Shown: positions 33,549 through 43,912 of the stretch, piece after piece | Layout: every line of letters starts with the position of its first letter | How positions within the stretch are numbered: the first letter of the stretch is position 1 | DNA from: Phaeosaccion multiseriatum | Taxonomy: Eukaryota; Ochrophyta, other classes | Assembly (NCBI GenBank): GCA_965112735.1 | Contig: OZ218964.1 | Span: 930,001-994,000, forward strand | Direction: 5' to 3' | Length of the DNA stretch: 64,000 nt | Notes under the pieces: generated by a model | Database searches by the model: none | The model's input: only the letters and a program-made list of their open reading frames with translations | Told to the model about the DNA's origin: nothing | Made by a program: the position numbers and the translations under genes

Positions 33549-34107
33549 AAATATGATGCAGTAGCCCCCTTGGAGGGCTCTGGCTGGGTACAATAGGGTG
33601 GGTAGATAAGTCCGAAGCAGGCAGCAGTGAGTGGCTGGGATAGCTAGGACGGGAAAATAGAAAATAGAAACGAGTAATGCTAAATGTACTACTGAATCAT
33701 CACGTTCCAACAGCTGATGGTGACTGCCGTGAAAGCCTTGAACCTGAGGTGGGATTGAGCTTTGAGCCTGGCTCTACCCTGTGTCGTCCACTTGAGCTCC
33801 CCCTGATGCCGGATACTCGACCCCTGAAGTGCTACCTGCTACCTGCTACCGCCGCCGCCAGCTGGCGTGCTACACGGCGTCAGCTGACGTGCTGGTAGAG
33901 AATGTCACCGGGCCGGGGCCCGGTAGCACATGAAACGAGAACGGAAAAAAAAAATAAAAAAAAATGAAGTAGACGTTCTATGAGTTCAAAATGCCATCTG
34001 TTGGGGCATCGTGATCGTCTCTAAGGGGCGCGGTCTATGCCACTGCTCTCGTCCTGGCGTCCCTCTTTTCTGGCACTGCGCTCCCAGCTCTCTGCGTGGC
34101 CCTTGTG
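33549..34107. promoter_or_regulatory. Intergenic/promoter region of N-acetylglutamate synthase with GC hairpin
   Basis: A perfect inverted repeat, ACCGGGCC and GGCCCGGT with a GG loop, lies at 33907-33924 and is followed by an A-rich tract (33943-33965), about 180 bp before the next start codon. A short CTACCTG repeat is at 33829-33848. The small frame at 33677-33898 has no recognisable domain. Confidence 0.4.
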
Positions 34108-34403
34108 ATGAAGCTCTGTCTGGTGGTCGTTCCCCTGCTCGCGGAGCTGACCTGTATCGAGAGCTTCTTGCCGTCATCAGCGGTCTCGACGGCCACAGCC
34201 GCAACGGAAAGATTCTTCACGGCCAGGCGACCTCACCTCCACAACAAGTGCCATAGTCACAGGAGAAGCGAGCAGCGGCAGCAGCAGAAGGTTTCGAGAC
34301 TAGGGGTCTCCAACACCAGCAGTGGGCCGGAAGATGGAATCGACAGATTTGGGCGAGTAGTTCGGATGGTTGGGGCCGCAGTAGCAGCGGCAGAGGATAA
34401 CCA

Positions 34404-34439
<36 letters not shown>

Positions 34440-37400
34440 GCAGCAGAAGAGGAAGAGCCAGCAGCACCCGAGTGGTAGCGCCAGGGACAGCGTCACGCAG
34501 GTGGTCGAGAAGGGTGAAGGGGCAGCCGTACCAGCAGCACCAGCACCAGCAGACGCAGACGTAAGCTGGTCTCTATCGGAGCAGGAGCAGCAGTGGCGGC
34601 CGCGGCAGTATGAAGCAGATGGCGAGCAACGGGGACCGGCAGCGGAGGATTTCTTGCACAATTGGGAGGAAGAGGGGGGCGGCTCCGTAGACAAAAGAGG
34701 AAACGAGTCGCTCCTGGATGTGGAAGTAGTACCGCCCGCACACGTCTTGGACAGCCTGCGGGAGGAAGAGGGCGGTACCTCCCCAGTGCAGGAGCAGGAG
34801 GGAGAGGAGGGGGGCTCATCACAGAAGGCAGCAGCAGCAGCACCAGCCGCCGCGGTAGGGACGGAGACGGAGGAGCTGAGCGGCAGCTTCATTGACATGT
34901 TCAGAGGATCCACCCCGTACATCCGCGTGCACCGGGGGTCGGTTATGGTGGTGCACATTCCCGGAGAGGTCCTGGAGTCACCCTCGTTCCAACCCCTCAT
35001 GGACGATCTTGCCCTCACTTCCCTGCTCGGAGTGAGGTTGGTCATCGTGGTGGGGTCGCGTATGCAGACGGACCGCCTCCTAATGCGGCAGGGTATGGAG
35101 TGCCTGTACGCTGCGGACTACCGTGTCACCGACGTGGACACGCTGCGTGTGTGTAAGGAGGCGGCAGGCTTTGTCATGTTCGAGATGGAGAGTGCCCTCA
35201 CCCGTGGCTCCCGAGGGCGGGGACGTATGATGGGAGGGAAGGACGGGGCCATCAACGTGAGCACCGGCAACATGTACAGCGCTAGACCCATCGGAGTGAG
35301 GAACGGGGTGGACTACGGTTACAGCGGGGAGGTGCGCAGGATTGACTCCGACAAAATCGCGGCCAAGCTGGAGGAGGGAGAGGTGGTGTTGGTGAGTGAG
35401 TTAAGTGAATGAGTGTGCTTGACATAGGACAGAGGACAGAGGTTGGACGAGATAGGGTGTCCCAATGGATGGATGGATGGATGGATGGATGGATGGATGG
35501 ATGGATGGATGGATGGATGGATGGATGGGTCGGACGGAAGAGACAAACTGCCTGCCTGCCTGCCTGCCTGCCTTCTTGCCTACCTGCCTACCTGCCTTCC
35601 GGCCTCTCTTCGGTGGCCCTATTCCGTGGCCCAGCCCAATCGCGGTGAAACGGACCGACAGCCGGCAGCCACCTCTCTCCTTGCTTTTGCTGTGTGCGCT
35701 GTGTGCTGGCTAGGCCGACCTTACTCTACTCTCCGTTCGCTCTCTCTTCAGTGCTGACATCTCCCCCCCTCTGCTGTCTCCGCCACTACCCCACTAATCG
35801 GTTTCGTCCGGTCTCGGCCCTTCCCTTTCTTTTCTTGCCACCCAAAAGCTAACAAGCCTGGGGTTCAGCGCCAGCGGCGAGTTGTTCAACGTTGACACGG
35901 AAGCCCTCGCTGCCGACTGCGCAGCCGAGCTCAGAGCCAGCAAGCTCATCTACATCACAGAGGGGCAGCGGCTGAGGCGAAAGTCGTCGGGTGTGCCGGT
36001 TCAGTGTCTGAGGACAAGAGAGGCTGAGCGGCTGCTCAAGAAGCGCTGGCCCGAGAAGACGAACAACGGCAACTGTGTCGAGCTCACCTCCGTGCCCGCT
36101 TCGTCGATGGAGGGACCGCAGGTGAGGGGTGGGGGTGGGGTGGCGATCCCTGTCTATCTGTCTGTTGGGGTATGTTGGGCTTTGGTAGAGAGCGAGCGAT
36201 GATTCTCCGAGAACAAAACCCCAACCCGACGAATTGCCAACCCTCCGCCTACGTCTCAGCTTGGCCTGTCTCTTCTCTGCTCTGCCTGGGCCTTCCGCTC
36301 GCACCTGTATGTCACCCTCTTTCGCTCACGTCATTTACATCCTCTTACTCTCCTTCTTCCTCTGCTATTGTATCACCAACTGCTGCTTACTGCCTTGCCC
36401 TGCCACCCCGCCACAGGCCTTCTACGAGGCGCGCACCGTGAGCATTCTGCGTAACTGCGTCAGGGCTCTTCATCGGAAGGTGTCCCGCGCACACGTGGTG
36501 CCTCCTTACAGGTTGGCGACGCTCGCATGCAACTTGTCTACGTGGGGTAGGGTGGGCAGCCGCCTTTTCTTTCTTTTCCCTGTAACCCCCACCACCGAGC
36601 GTATACCCCGCTCCCTCCCCTCCCTCCTCCCTTGTTCACTCACTCCCTCCCTCCCTCCCTCCCTCCCTCGCTGCCTCTCTCCCTCCCTTGCTCCCTCTTT
36701 CCTCCCTCCTCCCTCACCTGTTGTTGTTCGTGTTTTGTTTCTTTGGTTTCGCCCCCCCCCCGAAAGTGGCGATCTGTTGCAAGAGCTCTTTACGCGAGAG
36801 GGCAGTGGCCTCTTGATCTCGAGGGACGTTTATGACGGCATCAGGCCCGCGGGGAAGGCCGATCTCAAGGGCATTCGGAACATCATTCGCCCCCTGGAGG
36901 AGGAGGTGAGTGAGGAATGAATGAATTAGTGAGTGAGTGAGTGAGTGAGTGAGTGAATGAGTGAGTGAGTGAGTGAGTGAGTGAGTGAGTGAATGAGTGA
37001 GTGAGTGAGTGGGTAAGGGAGGGAGGGAGTGAGTGCGTGAGGTAGGTAGATAGGTAGGGAGGGAGGGAGGGAGGGAGGGAGGGAGGAATCAGTGAGTCAG
37101 TGAGGGAGGGAGATGACCGAGAGCACGCATGAGAAAGGCCACGGGGGTCGCACTCAAAATGGGATGACTTGTACGTGTACCTGGAGAGAGAACGGCAGGG
37201 AATTTACTCCTTTCCCTACTCTGCTCTGCCCTGTTCTCCTCTTGTCTACCCTGCTGCGTCTTTCAGGGGATATTGGTGCCTCGGCCCGAGGACAAGCTGC
37301 TCCAGGACCTCAAGAACTTTTTTGTCGTCACCAAGGTCAGTCACTTAGTCAGTCAGTCATTCAGTCAGTGAGGTAGTCAGCCAAGCAGTGGGTGAGTGAG

Positions 37401-37671
37401 TGGGTGTGGGTCCCCTGTCTGGGGCCTGGTGTAGCCGTCTTGGATGAACGAATGACGAGCCTGAGGCCTGAGGCCTGAAGCCTCGGGCCGTGGGGCGGCT
37501 GATTCCTCCATTCCGCTCTCCTCTCCCGCCCTTCACGAGGAGGTGGAGCCCTCTCCTCAACGGCGCCTCTCCTGCCGCCCCTGCCCATATGCCCTGACCA
37601 CGTCCATGCCCACATACCTATCCCCTCCCCCTGTCTCACTCCCTGCCTTGATGCTTGTCTGTCTGCCTGCC

Positions 37672-37733
<62 letters not shown>

Positions 37734-37799
37734 CCTGTCTGTCTGTCTGTCTGTCTGTCTGTCTGCCTGTCTGTCTACTTGTCTGTCTGTCTGTCTGCC

Positions 37800-37840
<41 letters not shown>

Positions 37841-38554
37841 GCCTGTCTGTCTGTCTGTCTGTCTGCCTGTCTGTTTGCCTGTCTCCCTCCCTCCCTGCCT
37901 GCCTGCCTGCCTGCGTGTCTACCTACCTGCAGGACGACAAGACCCTGGCCTGCGCCTGCTTGACACGCTACTCCGGCGGCGCAGCGGAGATCTCCTGTCT
38001 TGCCGTGGATCCCGTACATCGCAAGAGAGGCCGGGGGGATGCCCTGTTGAGCTTCTGCGAGAGGGTGGCCTTCGAGGCAGGCATCGCTGTCGTGTTCGTG
38101 CTCTCCACGAGGACCATGCAGGTATATAGGTTATAGGTTGGGGTAGTTGTAGGCGGTGGTGGTGGTGGCGCAAAGGTGCAATCTGAGGCTGTAACTGTCC
38201 ACTTCCACCCCCAAGCTCTCTCTATCCTTCCTCCCCCATTTCCCCCTCTATATTGTTTGTATTGTCTGCGCCCCCTCTCTTTGCGTTTTCTCTTGCCGTC
38301 TGTACGTGTGCACTCTCTTTACACGTGCCTTCCGTCTTCCGCCTTTCACCTTCATCCCTCTCTCTCTCTCTCTCTCTCTCTTTCATCGTCATCATCATCA
38401 GTGGTTTCTGGAGCACGGCTACATGGAGGTGTCTCCAGACGCTCTCCCTGGTGACCGCGTGGCGTGGGACAACCGGCGCCGAAGCAAGGTGTACATGAAG
38501 AAGCTCAAGTCGTCCCGGCAGATGGACATGGAGGAGATGATGTGGAACCTTTAG
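34108..38554 (+). CDS. N-acetylglutamate synthase, plastid-targeted (amino-acid kinase plus GNAT)
   Basis: Seven exons (34108-35391, 35849-36121, 36417-36511, 36767-36905, 37267-37335, 37933-38121, 38402-38554) give 733 residues. The N-terminus ([19 protein letters not shown] then FLPSS) is a signal peptide followed by a Ser/Thr/Arg-rich presequence beginning with Phe, the red-plastid bipartite pattern. About 200 low-complexity Gln/Glu/Ala residues follow. The amino-acid-kinase-like arginine-sensing domain starts near 264 ([25 protein letters not shown]). The GNAT domain (about 600-733) carries the acetyl-CoA loop [15 protein letters not shown] and ends [17 protein letters not shown], as in ArgA. 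It transfers acetyl from acetyl-CoA to glutamate in the first step of arginine synthesis and is normally inhibited by arginine. ATG 34108 is preferred because it begins the signal peptide. Confidence 0.92.
35466..35580 (+). repeat. ATGG and TGCC tetranucleotide arrays in intron
   Basis: About 15 ATGG units (35466-35527) are followed by TGCC units (35549-35580) in the first intron of the N-acetylglutamate synthase gene. Confidence 0.95.
36918..37086 (+). repeat. GAGT then GGGA arrays in intron
   Basis: Tetranucleotide GAGT units with occasional GAAT, then GGGA units, lie just downstream of the donor at 36906. Confidence 0.92.
37650..37918 (+). repeat. CTGT tetranucleotide array, ~270 bp, in intron
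   Basis: CTGT units with sporadic CTGC and TTGC variants run almost to the acceptor at 37931-37932. All plus frames are open as Cys/Leu/Ser/Val repeats and are not genes. Confidence 0.95.
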
Positions 38555-39345
38555 CTCATACTTGCCTACTTACCTAACTCACCTACCTACCTACCTACCT
38601 ACCTACCTATCTATCTATCTACCTACCTAAGTACGGACCTACCTATCTCTCTAACGACCTGCTCCCTCCCCATCTGCCTAGTGGGTAGGAGGGAGGGAAC
38701 AGCTTAGCGATGCGGTTGAGGGCAGGAGGAACGAAGGGGAGGAGCGGGAGGAGCGGGAGGAACGGGGGGAAGCCCTTTTATGCGATGTACAAGTCGTATC
38801 GATTTATCGAGGCCATACTCAGACGAGAGGAGCGAGGAAAGACGGGGTCGGTGGGATTGGAGAGCAGCGATGGGTGAAGAGAGTAGCAGCAGCGCCAGCA
38901 GGGGCAGCACCAGCGCCAGCACCAGCGACAGGGGGGGGGGGGGGAGAGGTGAAGGAGATGCGTAACCGTCCCTCTCCGCCCTGGGCCCTGGGCCGTCCTC
39001 CAGCCTTTTTATGACATGAGAGTTTCCTCCCAGGGGGAACACGGCACCATTGGTAGGCAGCCGCGCCTTGGTGTATTGTAAGCACTGAGCATTTTTGAGA
39101 ATTTACTCTGAGAGAGGGAGGAGTGGGTGGTGTAAGAGCACGAGGAGGGAAGGGTCTCAGAGAGGGAGGAGGAGTGGGTGGTTTAAGAGTACGAGGGAGG
39201 GAAGGAAGGGGAAAGGGGAAGTGAAGTTCTCCTCCTCGACATTTTTGCACATCAGCAGGCTTTTACTAAAGTATCTACTTCGACGTATTATTTTTTATTT
39301 GAAAATTGAAGTACCATTTATTGAAAATGCCCCTTTCTCAGGCCT
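38555..39345. other. Convergent intergenic region
   Basis: The region lies between the N-acetylglutamate synthase and RsmG stop codons. It contains an ACCT array (38577-38636), a CAG/CAGCGC run (38883-38930) and a G-run (38932-38944). An imperfect direct repeat of GAGAGGGAGGAGTGGGTGGT near 39110-39185 recurs about 50 bp apart. No gene is seen. Confidence 0.5.
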
Positions 39346-42300
39346 TCAGTCGGCCCACCTCCTCTCCCGCGGAGGTCCCCCTCCCTCCCCCCGCCCCCGC
39401 CCTCCTCCTCTCCCCCCTCGGCCTCCTCCTCCTCGTCCTCTTCCTCCTCCCCGTCCTCTTCCTCCTCCTCGTCCTCGTCCTCCTCCTCCTCCTCCGAAAG
39501 GGACTGCTGACCCAACGTCGGCCTCCCAACTACGGTCTCCACCTTCGAAACTTCGATCCTGAACTCTCTCAAGGACACTTTGCGCCTCCCCTGCCCACCT
39601 CCGCTCTATAGGGAGGCGTGATGGCGACTCGCGCTGTCCTCCTTCTCTTCCGCCTCCTCTCCCTCCCATCCTTCCTCCTCCTCCTCGTCCTCCTCCTCCT
39701 CCTCCTCTGCCATCCCATTCTTCGTCTGTCCCTCTCCCACCACCTCCTCCTCTCCCTCCCATCCTTCCTCCTCCTCCTCCTCCTCTTCCTCCTCTTCCTC
39801 CTCTGTTGTCCCATTCTCCTTCTCTCCCTCGCCCCCCTCCTCCTCTCCCTCCTCTGCCACCACCCCCTCTTCCCCTCATGCCCTCGCCTTGTCGTCTATC
39901 TTCCCCAAAGCCGTCTCTATCCATCCGCCCCTCCCTGCCACCGCCCCCTCTCCCGCCGCCTCCTCCCCTCCCCGCCCCTCCCTCCCAACCCCCGAACCTC
40001 CCTTCGAAGATGTCATCACCCCCTCGTTGCTCTCCGCCTGCCCCCCCTGAGCCTGCCCCCCCGGAGCCTGCCCAGGCCCCTCTCCGCAACTTCCTCGCTC
40101 GTATGTGCTCGGTGGTAAAATGCATGATGCTGCTGTAGCCCCTCTCCATCTCTGCAGCTGCTACTGCTCCTACTTCCTGGTCTGACCCCCCCCCCACCTC
40201 CACCTCTTGCTCCTCTCTCTTCTCCTCCTCCACATCTTGCTCCTCCTCTCCGCCGTTTGCTCCAGCGCCCACAATCTCGTCCAGTACGGAGTCAAAGTCC
40301 TCGACATCCGCAGCAACAGGACTCCCCATCTGGTCGTCGCCAACACGCACACTCTCCTCCCCATCGGTAGCATTATCGACTGCGGCATTGTCGACATTGA
40401 TATCGACATCGACATCGTGCCTCGACATTGTGAACTCCTGCCCCGCGGCCACTCCCCTGACCAAATCGCCGATGTGAAGCATTCTCGAGGGGCGAATGCC
40501 AAGTTCTCGGTACTCCTCTTCGGTTGCCTGCGTGCGCCGAGAGAGGAGAGACGAGAGAGGAGAGGAGAATCCGACAGGTGTGGGTGGGTGAGCGAACGTG
40601 GCAACATCCCACACAAGCAAGAGGGGCGGCCCAGGGGGGACACAGGGAGAGGGGGTGGTAACAGTCAAACAGTCAGTGGGGGTGCTTAATCATAGTGACC
40701 GTAAGTCGCACGCACTCGATAACGTAAAGATGGGTAGGGCCAAGAGACATAGGGAGAAGGGTGAAGTAAGGTGAATGAGGTTTGGCAGCCCAAGCACCAA
40801 ACAAGCCCAACAAACACGAACGAGAACGAAAAGGGAGGGAGGAGTAGTGGTCTGAATTGCTCTGATCGTAGTCTTCTTACCTCTCCCCGAATGTACAGCA
40901 CCCCCCTGTCAATTCCGTTTAGATTCGCGGCCTTGGTGAGCTGTTTGTTGGGTCTCAGCAGGTGCTCCACCCACCCAATGAACTGGGGTAGGGACGTCAC
41001 CGCCCGCCCGAGCACGTAGTCGTACTTGCCCTTGAGCTGTGTGCGAAAGAGGAGAGAGAAGAGAGAGAGAGAGAGAGGAGCGCAAATTGAAGTCGGACTT
41101 TTCGCAGAATATGCTGAACTGCAGCGGTACCGTAACCTTTGTGATTGCAAAGCAGAGAACTGAAACTGCACACTCTTAACAGAGGGGAACGGAGGGGGGG
41201 GGGGGGGGCGTGGCGGAGGGTGATGCCCCTACTGCTCCCCATCCCCCTCCCATCCTGCTGCTATCCCTCCCTTCTGCCCCTGACTGCCCCTGACCGACTC
41301 ACCTCCTCGGCTCTCACATGACGAGCCTCCACATTGGTCAGTCCCATCTGCTGAATGATGTCGGAAACCACCATTATCTTCTTGCCTGCAAGGGTGGCAG
41401 ACAAAGGTAGGGAGGGAGGGAGGGAGGGAGGGAGGTTGAGAGAAGGGAGAGAGAGTGGGAGAGAGAGAGAGGGGGGGGGGAGGAGGGAGGGAGAGAGAGA
41501 GAGAGGGAGGGAGGGAGGGAGGGAGGGGCGGACGGACGGGGGGAGGAAGGGATGGAGGGACGGAGGAAGTTCAGACGTACGTACGCAGCATGTGGCCCTG
41601 TTGAGGCGAATGATTGTGTACTCATGAAATCAGGCTCTCGCGATCTCCAAGCCAAAACTCAAACCCCCCCACGCCCCCTGCCCTACCCGCCCTGAGGAGC
41701 TGCAGATAGGCAGACCAACTCTACTTACTGCGTGCGTCGATGAGGGTGAAGCGGGCCTTAGGGTAGCAGATGGCCAGGGGAAGACCCGGGAGGCCACCCC
41801 CCGTCCCCACGTCTACAATCTCCACCCTGTCCCCGAAGGAGAGCGCCTTGGCCATGGCTAGGCAGGGGATGATGTGCCTCTGCAGGAGGTTGTCGATGTC
41901 CTTCCTGCTGATAAGGTTCACCTGGCGAGAGAGTAGTGTAGTGGCAGCAGTGGATGGGGCATACATACAGCAGCAGCAAGAGTAACGGCATCCACACCAC
42001 CAGCACCAGCAGCAGCAGCAGGAGCAGCAGCAGCAGCAGCAGCAGGCGAATCGAAAAGAGTCAGAACGATGGGCAAGTGAACGAACGCGTGCTGCCAGAG
42101 CGAGCAAAGATAAAGATGACAACAGCCACAGCATCATTCCCACCTTCGTGTTCCAAGTTGCGATGTGGAGAGTCAGTTTAGACATGTCCTCCCACTGCTC
42201 GGGGGTCATGAAGGGCAGTAGGCTCTTGACATCTGCCGGCAGGTCCTGGCCAGGCTGCCAATCGACGAAGCTCTCCTCGGAGATCGCGCCCCGTTCTGCC

Positions 42301-42806
42301 GATCCTCCTGCTGCTGCTGTGGTGGCTGCAAGTGGCGGTGGTGAGGATGAGTCTCTTCCCTCTTCCCCTGCTTCCGCTCCTCCTTCATCCATTGCTGCAC
42401 TGCCCAGTCTGACAGACGGATACGCTCGAGAAGAGCCACCACCAGCTGCAGCAGAGTCGACGCCAATACCCCCTGCAGCACCAGCAGCACTGCAGACGCT
42501 CTGGAAACTCTGCCGCTGCTGGTTGTGGTGGTGTTGACGCCTTCGCACAGCAAGAGGAGCCTGGAAGGCGCAAAGGCCTCTCTGCCCATCGCTGTGCTGC
42601 CCTCGCCCCTGACCGGAAAAGCAAAGCCCACAGAACCCTACGGCGTCTCCAGCAACCCCTCCACTGCGATCAGCAGTAGCTGAAGCTACCGCAGCAGCAG
42701 CAGGAGCAGTGCTGCGCGGGGGCAGCAGGCCCAGAGACGAAGCTGTGGCCCTGGAGAGCCACAGCGACACAGAGGATCCCATCCCCAGCCATGTCGAAAT
42801 CATCAT
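39346..42806 (-). CDS. RsmG-type 16S rRNA m7G methyltransferase with long RGG-rich C-terminal tail
   Basis: Five minus-strand exons (42806-42144, 41921-41729, 41385-41303, 41036-40881, 40527-39346) give 758 residues; bacterial RsmG has about 210. The first 195 residues are an organelle-presequence-like start (MMISTWLGMGSSVSLWLSRA) plus low-complexity Ala/Gly/Gln. The RsmG core begins near 200 (TPEQWEDMSKL), includes VNLISRKDIDNLLQRHI, SAM motif VDVGTGGGLPGLPLA (about 257-271), DARSKKIMVVSDII and LGRAVTSLPQFIGW. After an acidic insert, MHFTTEHIRARKLRRG (about 500) ends the core. Roughly 250 residues of GGRGG/GRGRGG/DR repeats follow, interrupted by PSRLPIERRW and SFEGGDRSWEAD. RsmG methylates G527 of bacterial-type 16S rRNA, so a plastid or mitochondrial ribosome target is inferred. 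The tail could bind RNA. An unspliced intron is an alternative for part of it. Confidence 0.82.
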
Positions 42807-43068
42807 AGCTTCTCTCACGCTACTGCAGTCTCGCAGTCAAGCCCACTTAGGGACTTAGTGCAGGAGGAGAAGAAGGTGAATGAGGGAGAGGCTAGATGGT
42901 GCACCATCTGTTGCCATCTTCCGTTTCCCCTTTTTTTTTTTCTTTCCTCTTCTTTTATTTTCATTTCCCTCTTCCCTCCTTCAACCAAGTACTGTAACCA
43001 CTCAGGGTAGGCGAAAGAAAGCAACAACCCTACAAGCCTATACAATGCTCGAAGATCAGGAGGCGGCG
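42807..43068. promoter_or_regulatory. 262-bp tandem spacer between UTP7-like and RsmG genes
   Basis: Both genes read leftward, so this holds the UTP7-like 3' end and the RsmG promoter. It contains a poly-T/CT-rich tract (about 42927-42970). No motif is called. Confidence 0.4.
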
Positions 43069-43782
43069 TCAACTGCCACCACCCCCGTAGAAGTGAGCCA
43101 AGGCCGTCGGAGCCCCCTCGGGCAACGCCTTGCCCTTCCCCTTGCTGCTGAGTGTGCTCCCCTCCTCCCTCTGCTGCCACCCCTTGCCTCCTTCCTCCTT
43201 CTCCTGCTGCTGCCCCCCAGCCTGCCCCTGCCCCTGCTGCTGCTGCTGCTGCTTGGCCGCTCTCTCCCTCTCTGCCTTCTGCTTGGCCCGAAGCTTCACC
43301 GTGCCCTCATCCACCACATTCTTCTGCTTCCGGCCCAACTTTTTGCCAATCTTGCTCTTTCCACGCATCTTCTTCTTCTCCTTCTTCTCTTTCTTGGGCC
43401 TTGTGTCCGCCTCCTCCGCTATCTGCCGCATCTCGTCCTGCAACATGTTGGGGTCGTCGTCCACCCCCCCAATAAACGAGTCTTGCCGCAGCACTATCGT
43501 CTCTGGCTGGAGCTTTTCAATCAGGCTCCTCACCTCCGTTTCCCTCCTCTGAAGCCTCGACTGGAAAGGGTTCGCCTCAAAGGTATCGAAGTTCGCCTCC
43601 CCCGCTCCGGGCACCACCATCGACGAGAAACCTCCTCCATGGCCCAGTCCCAAGCTATCCTCCAACGGGCGGAACACGGCGCGGTGAATGTCGTTACTCC
43701 CTGCCGCGCCTCCGGTCACCTGGTGCGTCAGGTATGGTGCCTGAGAGGTACATTGGAAACAACAACAACAATAATAACAAGG

Positions 43783-43817
<35 letters not shown>

Positions 43818-43827
43818 AATAACAAGG

Positions 43828-43859
<32 letters not shown>

Positions 43860-43869
43860 AATAACAAGG

Positions 43870-43912
<43 letters not shown>

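Noticed and set aside
37543-38136. Cys/Leu/Ser/Val-repeat frame reading into the GNAT exon
   Set aside because: The upstream half is the CTGT intron array; the real exon starts after AG at 37931-37932.
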